A stretch of DNA of 57,397 bases from Candidatus Nomurabacteria bacterium (GTDB taxonomy: Bacteria; Patescibacteriota; Minisyncoccia; Phycocordibacterales; UBA5272): positions 19,292 to 76,688 of the forward strand of contig DOZK01000020.1 in the NCBI GenBank assembly GCA_003518045.1, given 5' to 3'. The notes under the pieces were generated by a model. The model was not told the DNA's origin, ran no database searches, and saw only the letters and a list, made by a program, of their open reading frames with translations. Shown in pieces: positions 40,815-49,812 of this stretch. Each line of letters begins with the position of its first letter. The stretch's first letter is position 1. Both the position numbers and the translations under genes were made by a program.

Positions 40815-40843
40815 ATTGTATCAAATTATTATAAAAAAGTCAA
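40815..40843 (-). promoter_or_regulatory. Promoter of the ATPase-TOPRIM pair
   Basis: The reverse strand has TTGACT, 17 bases and TACAAT (preceded by TGA). The ATG follows 17 bases later. Confidence 0.68.
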
Positions 40844-40939
40844 TTAATTGTAAAAACCATGTAACTTATTGACTTTTTTAGGTATATTTTATAACTTTTC
40901 TCTTAAATCTTGTGGATTATTTGTAGAGTTAAATTGAAA

Positions 40940-41788
40940 TTAATCTCGTAGATTATATGCTTGCAATAAATTTTCAAACAATGAAACAATAGTCATTGGT
41001 CCAACACCACCTGGTACTGGACTTATCGCATCTGCTTTTTCAGAAATTGATGATAATAAAACATCACCTGAAACTTTATTATCTTCTCCTACAGTTATTC
41101 CAACATCGACTATTACACAATTTTCTTTTATATATTCTTCTTTAATTAAATTAGGCTGACCGATAGCAACAATTAAAATATCAGCTGATTTCGTAATCGA
41201 AGCTAAATCTTTTGTGTGACTATGACAAATAGTTACAGTTGCGTTTCTATTTATGGAAGCAAGAGCCGTTGGTTTTCCAACAAGAGATGATCTGCCGACT
41301 ACCACAACATTTTTTCCATCGAGCGAGATATTATAATTAGAAAGTAAAGTAAAAATGCCTTTTGTAGTTGCAGGTAAAATTATTTCATTATTTTCATAAA
41401 CATGACGAAGATTAAATGAAGTCATTCCATCGACGTCTTTTTTAGGATCTATTGCATCTAATATTATCCAAGGACGAATAGTTTTAGGAAGAGGAAGCTG
41501 AACAATTATTCCATGTACCGAAGCATCACTGCTAAAGCTATTTATATTTTTAACTAAATCATTCTCTGTAATGTTATCTTCATATTGTGTGTGGGTAACA
41601 GTAGCTCCGACACGAGTGGCGAATAGTTTTTTGTATTGTATATATTTTGTAGAAGCAGGATTATTCCCTACTTGAATAATCACTAAATGTGGCTTAGTAG
41701 AAAGCTCGGAGATTTTTGTTGAAAGAATTTGTTCATGTTCCTTTGCAACTTCAGTCCCGTTTAATATTGTGAGAGGTTTGTTATTCAT
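40940..41788 (-). CDS. folD: Methylenetetrahydrofolate dehydrogenase/cyclohydrolase
   Basis: The 282-residue bifunctional enzyme interconverts methylene-, methenyl- and formyl-tetrahydrofolate. It has PHLVIIQVGNNPASTKYIQYKKLFA (with the catalytic Lys in YIQYKK), VHGIIVQLPLPK, PKKDVDGMTSFN, the NADP-binding VVVVGRSSLVGKPTA and the closing ISPVPGGVGPMTIVSLFEN. With glyA, thyA and folA it completes the one-carbon cycle of this region. Confidence 0.96.
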   Translation of the reverse strand: MNNKPLTILNGTEVAKEHEQILSTKISELSTKPHLVIIQVGNNPASTKYIQYKKLFATRVGATVTHTQYEDNITENDLVKNINSFSSDASVHGIIVQLPLPKTIRPWIILDAIDPKKDVDGMTSFNLRHVYENNEIILPATTKGIFTLLSNYNISLDGKNVVVVGRSSLVGKPTALASINRNATVTICHSHTKDLASITKSADILIVAIGQPNLIKEEYIKENCVIVDVGITVGEDNKVSGDVLLSSISEKADAISPVPGGVGPMTIVSLFENLLQAYNLRD

Positions 41789-41848
41789 ATTGCCAACAAT
41801 AACACAAAAGATTGTATTTGATAAGTTCGTTTTTCATAAAAAATGCGT

Positions 41849-41854
41849 TAGTAT
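41849..41854 (+). promoter_or_regulatory. argS -10 box
   Basis: TAGTAT lies 6 bases before the ATG at 41861. The region between argS and folD is a divergent promoter; folD has TATTGT 7 bases before its own ATG. Confidence 0.45.
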
Positions 41855-41860
41855 AGAGAT

Positions 41861-43576
41861 ATGAATTCCTACAAAGATATATTTGAAGTGCTTAAAAGTA
41901 AGGTAAGTGAGGGTGCTGTCTTTTCTTTATCTCAACCAGAAGATGCTCTGCATGGTGATTTTGCAACGAATATTTCTTTTATTCTTGCGAAAGACAAAGG
42001 TGGCTCTCCAAAATCTGTAGCTGAAGAATTGGTACCCGTTTTACAAGAAGAACTAATTGATATTGTAGAAAAGATAGAAGTAGCTGGTCCGGGGTTTATT
42101 AATTTCTTTTTGAAAGATGAAATTAGAACAGATGAAGTCAAAGAATTAGCAGAAGGGGCTGTTGTAATTTCTGAAAATAAAGGAAAGGTAATGGTGGAAT
42201 ATACTGACCCAAATTGTTTTAAAGTTTTTCATATTGGACACTTGATGGCAAATGCAATAGGGGAAGCAACTGCAAGATTATATGAGGCAAGTGGTTATGA
42301 TGTCATGAGAGTTTGTTATCCATCAGATATTGGTAGAAATGTTGCTATGGGTGTTTGGGGTGTAATGCAAAAAGAAAATGAAAAACCAAAAGCTGATGCA
42401 GAACTTAAAGATAAGATTTCCTTTTTGGGAATGTGTTATGCCTTTGCAAATGGTGAATTTGAAAGTAATGAAAAATCAAAAGCATCCATTGCAGAAGTTA
42501 ATAAAGCAATTTACGAAGGAACTGACCTGCCTACCGGCGAGGCAGGCGTAAAAGTTATGGAAGTGTATGCGGAGGGGAGAGCCTTATCATTAGAATATTT
42601 TGATAAACTTTATGAAAAATTAGGAACGACTTTTGATAAAACTATTTTTGAATCTGAAGTTGCAGAACCTGGGGCAGAAATTGTAAAAGCAAATATGGGA
42701 AAAATATTTGAAGAGTCAGATGGTGCTGTTGTTTATAAAGGGGAGCAAGATGGATTACATACGAGAGTATTTTTAACAACACAAGGACTTCCAACATATG
42801 AAGCAAAAGAGTTAGGAAATTATGAAAAGAAATTAGAGAGTTTACCCGAGGCTTCTTTTTATGTAGTTATTACTGCGAATGAACAAAATGAATATTTTAA
42901 AGTTGTAAATAAAGTTACACAAAAAATTCATCCAGAATTAACAGATAAACTTGTACATATTGGACACGGCATGATGAGACTACCATCGGGAAAGATGGCA
43001 TCACGAACTGGAAATGTTATTGGAGCGGAAGATTTGCTAGATATGATTACTGAAAAGCTAAAAGAAAAATTGGCTGATAAAGTTGTAGCATTTTCGGATA
43101 GCACACAATTATTAAATGATATTGCGGTTGGTGCGATAAAGTTTTCTATTTTAAAACAAGCCCCAGGCGGAGATATTGTTTTTGATTTTGATAAATCAAT
43201 TTCTTTTGAAGGGGACTCAGGGCCATATTTGCAATATACTCACGCGAGAATTTGTACGCTTTTAGAAAAGGCGAAAGAAGCAGATATAAATACAGAATCT
43301 TATGTTGTCGAAAATCCTGAAAGAGAATTAGAGCAAGTTTTAATTGGTTACAGGCAGACGCTCGAAAAATCTTTTAAAGATTTAGGTCCGCATCATATTG
43401 TTCAATATTTACTTTCACTTACAAGAGCATTCAATGCTATGTACGGACGTACACAAATTGTTGATGTGAATAATAAAGAGAAGAGTGCTTATTATGTGAT
43501 GCTTGCAACTGCTACACAAAAGATTTTAGCTCATGGTTTGCATACGTTAGGAATTAAAGCCCCAGAGAGAATGTGA
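41861..43576 (+). CDS. argS: Arginyl-tRNA synthetase
   Basis: The 571-residue class I enzyme has the N-terminal additional domain, the HIGH-type motif in DPNCFKVFHIGHLMANAIGEA, CYPSDIGRNV, and a KMSKS-like KMASRTGNVIGAEDLLD. The C-terminal DALR anticodon-binding domain ends QKILAHGLHTLGIKAPERM, the usual PERM ending. A short GC-rich palindrome of the dispersed-repeat type is embedded in frame at 42526-42546, coding for the DLPTGEAG segment. Confidence 0.96.
   Translation: MNSYKDIFEVLKSKVSEGAVFSLSQPEDALHGDFATNISFILAKDKGGSPKSVAEELVPVLQEELIDIVEKIEVAGPGFINFFLKDEIRTDEVKELAEGAVVISENKGKVMVEYTDPNCFKVFHIGHLMANAIGEATARLYEASGYDVMRVCYPSDIGRNVAMGVWGVMQKENEKPKADAELKDKISFLGMCYAFANGEFESNEKSKASIAEVNKAIYEGTDLPTGEAGVKVMEVYAEGRALSLEYFDKLYEKLGTTFDKTIFESEVAEPGAEIVKANMGKIFEESDGAVVYKGEQDGLHTRVFLTTQGLPTYEAKELGNYEKKLESLPEASFYVVITANEQNEYFKVVNKVTQKIHPELTDKLVHIGHGMMRLPSGKMASRTGNVIGAEDLLDMITEKLKEKLADKVVAFSDSTQLLNDIAVGAIKFSILKQAPGGDIVFDFDKSISFEGDSGPYLQYTHARICTLLEKAKEADINTESYVVENPERELEQVLIGYRQTLEKSFKDLGPHHIVQYLLSLTRAFNAMYGRTQIVDVNNKEKSAYYVMLATATQKILAHGLHTLGIKAPERM
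42526..42546. repeat. REP-like palindrome inside argS
   Basis: CCTGCCTACCGGCGAGGCAG and its last G form a near-perfect palindrome that also occurs in intergenic repeat copies 1, 4 and 7 (CCGGCGAGGCAGG). Here it is in the coding frame. Confidence 0.7.
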
Positions 43577-43630
43577 TTTCTCGCCAGGGACAAAGAGCGA
43601 GAAATAATCCAGCCACACTGTGTGTGGCTG
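43577..43630 (+). terminator. Hairpins after argS
   Basis: Two stems follow the stop: TTTCTCG/CGAGAAA and CAGCCACAC/GTGTGGCTG (43610-43618 with 43622-43630). The second is followed by a T-rich stretch. Confidence 0.6.
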
Positions 43631-43667
43631 GGTAAATTTTGTATTTTTGAAAATTGGAAATTGATAA

Positions 43668-43696
43668 TTGAAAATTTTGTAATTCCGTTGTATTAT
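43668..43696 (+). promoter_or_regulatory. Promoter of the T-box/ileS unit
   Basis: TTGAAA, 17 bases and TATTAT; transcription would begin near 43703, just before the T-box stem I. Confidence 0.65.
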
Positions 43697-43702
43697 AAAG
43701 AT

Positions 43703-43875
43703 ATAGCATCGACGGGACTAATCACCCCAGAGCACGGGAAGAAATCCGCAAGGAAAGTAGAACCCATTTAACGAGGGGATAGAAATATCCTGAATACAAG
43801 GTGGTACCACGAATTAAAAAATCGTCCTTGGAAAACAATAATCAAAAAGTATTGTTTTCTGTGGACGATTTTTTA
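43703..43875 (+). promoter_or_regulatory. T-box riboswitch controlling ileS
   Basis: The leader carries the T-box core AAGGTGGTACCACG at 43798-43811, an AGTAGAACCC element before it, and directly after it a long terminator hairpin (43816-43874, AAAAATCGTCC pairing with GGACGATTTTTT, with inner arms GAAAACAATA and TATTGTTTTC). The T-box core lies just upstream of the terminator 5' arm, as needed for an antiterminator switch. A candidate Ile specifier ATC followed by A is in the 5' part (ACTAATCACCCC). Uncharged tRNA-Ile would favour antitermination. Confidence 0.88.
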
Positions 43876-43883
43876 TATAATTT

Positions 43884-46800
43884 ATGAACGAAAACAACAA
43901 ACAAAAAACAATATCAGAAAAAGAGCAAGAGATTTTAAATTTCTGGCAGGAAAATAAAATCTTTGAAAAATCAATTGAAACTCCAGCTGGTGAAAAAGCC
44001 AAAGGAGATTTCTCTTTTTATGATGGCCCACCATTTGCAACAGGGCTACCACACTTTGGCCATATTCTTGCGGGAACAATAAAAGATGCAATTCCTCGTT
44101 ATCAAACGATGAATGGTAAAAGTGTTCGTCGTAAATGGGGATGGGACTGCCACGGTCTTCCAATTGAAAATTTGATTGAGAAAAAATTAGGACTAAAAAG
44201 TAAAAAAGATATTGAAGATTTTGGTGTTGGAAAATTTAATAAAGATGCGAATGACAGTGTTCTTCAATATGAAGAAGAGTGGAAAAAAGTAATGCCAAGA
44301 TTAGGCAGATGGGCAGATATGGAACATCCATATAAAACAATGGACGCGACTTATACAGAAAGTATTTGGTGGTCATGGAAAACTTTATATGAAAAAGGTC
44401 TTGCTTATGAGGGGAATAAAATGATGCATATTTGTCCACGTTGTGAGACGCCACTTGCTCAATCAGAAGTTGGTCTTGAATATCATGATGTTACGGATTT
44501 ATCTGTAACAGCAAAGTTTGAACTAGTAGATGAGCCGGGGACTTTTGTTTTAGCGTGGACTACAACGCCGTGGACATTACCAGGAAATGTAGCTCTTGCT
44601 CTCAGTAAAGACGCCGAGTATGTAAAAGTCTTATCAAAAGAAGAGGGGAGTACAGAGCAAGAAGTAAGTAAATACATTGTTGCAAAAAGTCGACTAGAGG
44701 AGGTTTTTAAGGGTAAGGAATATGAAATAGTTGAAGAATTTAAAGGAGAGAAATTAGTTGGCAAATCATATAAACCACTATTCCCATATTTTGAAGATAA
44801 AGAAATTGAGAATAAAGAAAATATTTGGAAAATTTGGCATGCGGATTTTATTACTCTTGATACCGGTACTGGTATTGCTCATGAAGCACCAGCATTCGGT
44901 GCGGAAGATATGGAACTTGCAAAGGCAAATAATATTCCTGTAATTAAGCATGTAAAAATGGATGGAACTTTTACAGCGGACGTTACAGATTTTGCTGGAA
45001 TGAAAGTAAAAGTAAAAGATGATACTCAATCGGCTGACATTGAAATAATAAAATGGCTAGCACACAATGGAGAACTTTTTGAAAAGCATAAAATAATTCA
45101 CTCATACCCACTTTGTTGGAGATGTAAAACCCCGTTACTTAACTATGCGACATCAAGTTGGTTTGTTGATGTTCCAAAAATGAAAGATAGATTAATTGAA
45201 GAAAATAAAAAAATTATTTGGGTGCCAGAGCATATTCGAGATGGGCGATTTGGAAAATGGCTAGAGGGTGCGCGTGAATGGGCGGTCTCACGTACTCGTT
45301 ATTGGGGTGCGCCACTTCCAGTTTGGAAAAATGAAGATGGGGAGATGATTATAATTGGCTCTTTAAAAGAATTAGCTGAGAAAAATAAACAACAACCAAA
45401 AAATATTTATTATGTAATGCGTCATGGAGAAGCCGAAAGTAATGTAGCAGGGATAATTGACTCAGATGGAAGTGAAACTAATAATCTTACAGAAAAAGGA
45501 ATAGCACAGGCAAAACTAAGCGCAGAAAATCTTAAAGATAAAAATATTGATGTGATTTTTACTTCGCCATTTTTAAGAACAAAGAAAACAGCAAAAATAG
45601 TTTCAGATATTTTAGGTGGTGTTGAAATTATTGAAGATATGCGTCTTAAGGAAGTCAATGTAGGTATTTATGACAAAAGAAAAGTGTCTGACTATTTGAA
45701 AGAAGTTGGAAAATTAAAATATCTTACACTGGATAATCGTGTTAAAGGAGGGGAAACACACAGAGAGGTTATGAATCGTATGGTGCAGGTGTTTATGGAA
45801 ATGGAAGAAAAATATGAAGGGAAAAATATTTTATTTGTTACCCACGGTGGGCCAGCCAGGATGTTTGTAGCTGGTGCGCATAATCTTACAGAAGAAGAAT
45901 TACTTATTGATGAAGCAACTGATGAAGCAAAACTTTATCCAAAAAACGCAGAAGTTGTAAAAGTCTCGCCATTAATAATTCCTCGTGATGAAACTGGGGC
46001 TGTTAATCTTCATCGTCCTTATATTGATAACACTGAACTATTAGTTGATGGGAAAACATATAAACGTATTCCGGATGTATTTGATTGTTGGTATGAATCA
46101 GGTTCAATGCCATTTGCTCAACTTCACTATCCGTTTGAAAATAAAGAAATTTTTGCAAAAAATTATCCGGCAGATTTTATTGCCGAAGGTTTAGACCAAA
46201 CACGCGGATGGTTTTATTCACTTATCAATTTAGGTGTAGGATTATTTGATAAAGCTCCGTATAAACATGTGGCAGTGAATGGACTTATTATGGCAGAGAC
46301 GGGTATGAAGTTATCAAAGAGTGAGAAAAATTATACAGACCCAATGGAGCTTGTAGAAAAGTATGGGGCGGACTCTATGCGTTACGCACTGTTATCTAGT
46401 CCAGTTGTAAAAGGGGAGAATTTACTTTTTGGTGATGATATTGTTTCTGATATTTATAAAAAGTTAGTTTCTCGATTATTAAACGTGCTTTCATTATATG
46501 AAATGAATAAGCCTGAAAATGTTATTGCAAAAAATACATCAAGTGATGTATTAGATAGATGGATGATTTCTAGGGTGCATGAATTATTGCGTGATGCGAC
46601 AAAAGGATATGACTCATATAAATTAGATGAAGCGACTCGTGGGACAGGAGATTTAATCGATGATATTTCTGTTTGGTATACAAGAAGATCACGCGAAAGA
46701 TTAAAGGGTGATATGGGTGAGGAAAGTCAAATGCGTGCTTACGTTACTTTGACTTATGTATTACAAACATTAGCAAAAACTATGGCACCAGTTATGCCAT

Positions 46801-47345
46801 TCACTGCTGAAATTGTTTATAAAGCTTTAAATGGTGAAAGAGAGTCTGTCCATCTTGAAAGTTGGCCAACAGTTGGAGTTATTGAAGATGAAGTTATAAA
46901 AGAAATGAAAAATGTAAGAGATATAGTTACGGTTGCTCTTTCACTTCGAACACAATCTAAAATCGCAGTTCGTCAGCCACTTCAAAAAATTACTCTGAAA
47001 GATGAGATAAAAAGCGAGTATCACCAAATAATTTTGGACGAACTTAATGTTAAAGAAATCGCATTTGCTAATTCTTTAACTGAGGTCTGCGTATTAGATA
47101 CAGAAATTACTGAAGAATTAAAATTAGAAGGGGACGTGAGAAATCTTATGCGTGCCGTACAAGATGCTCGTAAAGAAAAAGGATTAACTCCGCAAGATTC
47201 TATTATTCTTTTGACAGATTATTCTGTGCCAGAAAAGTTTAAAGAAGTATTAATGAATACTTGTAAAATTAGTGAAATAAAAGGAGGAAGCGGAAAATAC
47301 AAAGCTGAGACCGGAGTAGGGGAGGTGTCGTTTGATATAAATTAA
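43884..47345 (+). CDS. ileS: Isoleucyl-tRNA synthetase with inserted histidine-phosphatase domain
   Basis: The 1153-residue class I enzyme has the HIGH motif in GLPHFGHILAG, the editing domain with LAWTTTPWTLPGN, a C-x-x-C motif in ICPRCETPL, EWAVSRTRYWGAPLPVW and KMSKS as KLSKS at residues 809-813. Between about residues 505 and 690 it carries a complete histidine-phosphatase domain: YVMRHGEAESN (R513, H514), IFTSPFLRTKKTA, LKEVNVGIYD and VTHGGPAR (H654). The synthetase sequence resumes at LIIPRDETGAVNLHRPYID. No frameshift is seen, so both activities could exist in one chain. Expression is under the T-box upstream. Confidence 0.96.
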   Translation: MNENNKQKTISEKEQEILNFWQENKIFEKSIETPAGEKAKGDFSFYDGPPFATGLPHFGHILAGTIKDAIPRYQTMNGKSVRRKWGWDCHGLPIENLIEKKLGLKSKKDIEDFGVGKFNKDANDSVLQYEEEWKKVMPRLGRWADMEHPYKTMDATYTESIWWSWKTLYEKGLAYEGNKMMHICPRCETPLAQSEVGLEYHDVTDLSVTAKFELVDEPGTFVLAWTTTPWTLPGNVALALSKDAEYVKVLSKEEGSTEQEVSKYIVAKSRLEEVFKGKEYEIVEEFKGEKLVGKSYKPLFPYFEDKEIENKENIWKIWHADFITLDTGTGIAHEAPAFGAEDMELAKANNIPVIKHVKMDGTFTADVTDFAGMKVKVKDDTQSADIEIIKWLAHNGELFEKHKIIHSYPLCWRCKTPLLNYATSSWFVDVPKMKDRLIEENKKIIWVPEHIRDGRFGKWLEGAREWAVSRTRYWGAPLPVWKNEDGEMIIIGSLKELAEKNKQQPKNIYYVMRHGEAESNVAGIIDSDGSETNNLTEKGIAQAKLSAENLKDKNIDVIFTSPFLRTKKTAKIVSDILGGVEIIEDMRLKEVNVGIYDKRKVSDYLKEVGKLKYLTLDNRVKGGETHREVMNRMVQVFMEMEEKYEGKNILFVTHGGPARMFVAGAHNLTEEELLIDEATDEAKLYPKNAEVVKVSPLIIPRDETGAVNLHRPYIDNTELLVDGKTYKRIPDVFDCWYESGSMPFAQLHYPFENKEIFAKNYPADFIAEGLDQTRGWFYSLINLGVGLFDKAPYKHVAVNGLIMAETGMKLSKSEKNYTDPMELVEKYGADSMRYALLSSPVVKGENLLFGDDIVSDIYKKLVSRLLNVLSLYEMNKPENVIAKNTSSDVLDRWMISRVHELLRDATKGYDSYKLDEATRGTGDLIDDISVWYTRRSRERLKGDMGEESQMRAYVTLTYVLQTLAKTMAPVMPFTAEIVYKALNGERESVHLESWPTVGVIEDEVIKEMKNVRDIVTVALSLRTQSKIAVRQPLQKITLKDEIKSEYHQIILDELNVKEIAFANSLTEVCVLDTEITEELKLEGDVRNLMRAVQDARKEKGLTPQDSIILLTDYSVPEKFKEVLMNTCKISEIKGGSGKYKAETGVGEVSFDIN

Positions 47346-47398
47346 TTATTCTTCAGTTTTTCACTGGACCAATTCTTAATTACAAAACTCCAACGCAT

Positions 47399-47498
47399 GT
47401 CATTCCAAACTTGATTTGGAATCCAGTGTCCACTGAAATTATAAGGCACTGGACCCGCCTTGCCGGCGAGGCAGGTCCTGATTTTCATCAGGATGACA
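47399..47498. repeat. Dispersed inverted repeat, copy 6
   Basis: It begins GTCATTCCAAACTTGATTTG, contains the CCGGCGAGGCAGG unit and ends CATCAGGATGACAC. It occupies most of the 229-base gap after ileS. Confidence 0.8.
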
Positions 47499-47540
47499 CG
47501 GGGAAACATTGGTGTCGTAATTGCCTTAAAAGTAAAGAAG

Positions 47541-47568
47541 TTGCAATTCTATATGTTTTTGTTACTAT
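47541..47568 (+). promoter_or_regulatory. hicBA promoter
   Basis: TTGCAA, 16 bases and TACTAT, with TGT before the -10. It ends 6 bases before the hicB ATG, so hicB would be leaderless. Confidence 0.6.
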
Positions 47569-47574
47569 GAAAAT

Positions 47575-47820
47575 ATGAGTAAAATAACATTAAAAAATAA
47601 CAGAGAATATACTGCTTTTTTTGAGGAAAATGAACTCGGAGGATATACAATTACTGTGCCTGCACTTCCTGGGCTTGTTACAGAAGCAAAAGATATGAAG
47701 CAAGCAAAGGTTGTGTTACAAGATGCCATTACTTGTTATATTGAGGGGCTAAAGAAATCAAAAGTAGAAATACCAAAAGAAAGTTTTGTTGCAAGTATGC
47801 GTTTGCAGTTTGCTGTGTAA
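47575..47820 (+). CDS. hicB: HicB-family antitoxin
   Basis: The 81-residue protein is a short HicB: EYTAFFEENELGGYTITVPALPGLVTEAKDMKQAKVVLQDAITCYIEGL, the usual partial RNase-H-like fold. The common C-terminal DNA-binding domain is missing or very short, so it may bind the toxin without strong autorepression. It lies 5 bp before hicA, in antitoxin-first order. Confidence 0.9.
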   Translation: MSKITLKNNREYTAFFEENELGGYTITVPALPGLVTEAKDMKQAKVVLQDAITCYIEGLKKSKVEIPKESFVASMRLQFAV

Positions 47821-47825
47821 TTCGT

Positions 47826-48044
47826 ATGCCAAAACTTCCAATTCTTACACCAAAAAAGTTAGTAAAAATTTTGTGTAAAATTGGTTTTTATATTCATCAT
47901 CAAACAGGGAGCCACATTAACTTACGCCATAGTATTAAAAATAATTTACATGTGGTTATTCCTTATCATACGAGAGATTTAGCTCCAAAAACTCTCAAGT
48001 CAATTATTATGCAAGCAGATATTTCCATAGATGATTTATTATAA
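47826..48044 (+). CDS. hicA: HicA-family mRNA interferase toxin
   Basis: The 72-residue protein has the dsRBD-like HicA fold: LTPKKLVKILCKIGFYIHHQTGSHINLRH with the catalytic His in GSH, then HVVIPYHTRDLAPKTLKSIIMQADISIDDLL. HicA cleaves mRNA when HicB is degraded. The pair lies directly upstream of the DGR target 2 gene (10 bp), in the same direction, and may keep the DGR locus from being lost. Confidence 0.92.
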   Translation: MPKLPILTPKKLVKILCKIGFYIHHQTGSHINLRHSIKNNLHVVIPYHTRDLAPKTLKSIIMQADISIDDLL

Positions 48045-48054
48045 TTAAAAAACC

Positions 48055-49737
48055 ATGCCACCAAAAAAATTTGAAGGAAAGTTTGGAATACCACAATCTA
48101 ATTCTATTGACTCAGAGCTTACCTCCGCACTCTATAGACTTCCAGACTCAATAAGTCTGCCTTTTATAGAAAGCATGACAGAAGATATCGTTAGTAAAGT
48201 AAATAAAAGATTAGAAGAAATGTATGAGGAATCTTTATTAGGAAATGATAAAGGTATTGCAAATGTGAGAATTAGACGTGCTCTTTCTGATGAACAAAGA
48301 AAAATACTTCAACTCAAACTTACAAGGCACTTTGAAGACAATGGTGAATCTGCAAAAATAGACGTACCAGTATGTGTTGATGCACTCATAGAGTCACCAA
48401 GATTTTTAGAGAGTATGAAAGGAAGTATGGACAAACTTTTTGCAATGCATGAAATGAAGATATTACAAAAGATTGCCGAATTAAGACGTAAACGAGCAGA
48501 GATGAGTGGAGATGAATCTTTGTATAATCCTTATGAAAATCTTTTTGAAACAAGCAGTGGCAAATATTGTATGGCAAGACTTTTGAATATGCCTCATTTA
48601 GAAGAAGAGTCTGAATATATGGATCATTGTGTTGGAACAAGTACAAGCTATGTTAACAAAATCAAGAAAGGTGAGGTCGAGATACTTTCTTTTCGAGACA
48701 CATCAACTAATAATCCAATCGCTACTATTGAGTATGATCTTAAGAGTAAAAGATTACTACAGATAAAATTAATGAGTGATAAGTTGCCAAAGTTAAGCGA
48801 CTCATTTTCTGCTGATTTATTAGAAGCAATAGAAAAATTGGAGACGACAACAAATGATCTAGGTGTTCCTAGAGTTATTGAGGGTAGTCTAGCTAAGGAC
48901 ATGAAGACACTCCTATCTTTACAAGAGAAATCCAAAAAACAAGAAGTATATACAAGAGATGACCTTTTATTTCTATATGAAATTAGTTCACCTATCCAAT
49001 GTTTTGATAGTGGAAGAGATCCACTTATTGATGAGTTATTGCGAAAAAGAAACCGCCAAGAAGACATACAACTCCTTTGTAATTGTGAGTCACAGTTTAT
49101 TGCATTTGACTTCATTGATATCAATGAACAAACTCAAGTTTTCTGTGAAGACACAGGGAAGAAAATCACTTTTGTTGATTTTCGTCTAGAAGCAAACCAA
49201 AAGAAACTCCCGCAACTTCTCGAACTCGCACAGCACATCAAAGAAAGTGGTAGTCCCGCGAGACCGGATATGTCATTTGAAGGTGGAATAGTAACTATAG
49301 ATATATCAGAAGAAAAATTAAAAGATACAAAGACAGTCTTACAATCATACAAAGAAGCAGACAGTAGCTCTCCATCATGGGTATGGGATGAATGGATAAA
49401 CGCACCCTATACTAAACCAAAATTACCACTAGAAACTATTATTTTGTCATATAACAAAGATACAAACACAAGAGAATCATCAGATAAAATTGTATCAGAT
49501 ATGAATAGATTAGGATTAAGACCTGCAACATTAGAAGAACTTATTGCTCTTGGAGTAATAAAACCAGAATTTAATAAACGAAGTGGCTCTTACCTTGTTG
49601 AACTAACAAAATATTCTTTGGATGGTGGTTCCTACGTTCCCTGCGTGGACTGGGGTGGCGACGAGCGTGACTTGGTCGGGTATGAGTGGGGGAGTAGGTG
49701 GATTGACAGGAATCGTTTTGTTTGCGTTCGCAAATAG
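48055..49737 (+). CDS. DGR target protein 2 (PcfJ-like core, variable lectin-like C-terminus)
   Basis: The 560-residue protein ends in a DGR variable region (residues 521-560, LDGGSYVPCVDWGG...WGSRWIDRNRFVCVRK), a C-type-lectin-like end with 13 residues differing from the template. A central part (about 165-240, ARLLNMPHLEEESEYMDHCVGTSTSYVNKIKKG...ATIEYDLKSKRLLQIK) resembles PcfJ-like proteins. The rest is not recognised. No signal peptide or membrane helix is seen, so it is probably cytoplasmic. It starts 10 bp after hicA and may be co-transcribed with hicBA. Confidence 0.86.
   Translation: MPPKKFEGKFGIPQSNSIDSELTSALYRLPDSISLPFIESMTEDIVSKVNKRLEEMYEESLLGNDKGIANVRIRRALSDEQRKILQLKLTRHFEDNGESAKIDVPVCVDALIESPRFLESMKGSMDKLFAMHEMKILQKIAELRRKRAEMSGDESLYNPYENLFETSSGKYCMARLLNMPHLEEESEYMDHCVGTSTSYVNKIKKGEVEILSFRDTSTNNPIATIEYDLKSKRLLQIKLMSDKLPKLSDSFSADLLEAIEKLETTTNDLGVPRVIEGSLAKDMKTLLSLQEKSKKQEVYTRDDLLFLYEISSPIQCFDSGRDPLIDELLRKRNRQEDIQLLCNCESQFIAFDFIDINEQTQVFCEDTGKKITFVDFRLEANQKKLPQLLELAQHIKESGSPARPDMSFEGGIVTIDISEEKLKDTKTVLQSYKEADSSSPSWVWDEWINAPYTKPKLPLETIILSYNKDTNTRESSDKIVSDMNRLGLRPATLEELIALGVIKPEFNKRSGSYLVELTKYSLDGGSYVPCVDWGGDERDLVGYEWGSRWIDRNRFVCVRK
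49615..49733 (+). repeat. DGR variable repeat 2 (VR2)
   Basis: It aligns without gaps to TR2 (offset 423) over 119 bases. I count 15 mismatches, 14 at template A (11 to G, 3 to T) and one T-to-G. The final 28 bases, ending CGTTCGCAA, are identical. Confidence 0.95.
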
Positions 49738-49806
49738 TACTTAGGTTTTAGTTACTTTACTTTTGCTTTAGAACTTTTGACTTAAACAAATTTTAGAAGT
49801 ATCACG

Positions 49807-49812
49807 TATACT
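49807..49812 (+). promoter_or_regulatory. Predicted TR2 RNA promoter (-10)
   Basis: GTATACTAGAAC matches the corresponding site in cassette 1. Transcription would start near 49820. Confidence 0.5.

Noticed and set aside
40798..40824. TTG start for the AAA ATPase
   Set aside because: The TTG overlaps the -10 box TACAAT; the ATG at 40797 fits the usual family start.
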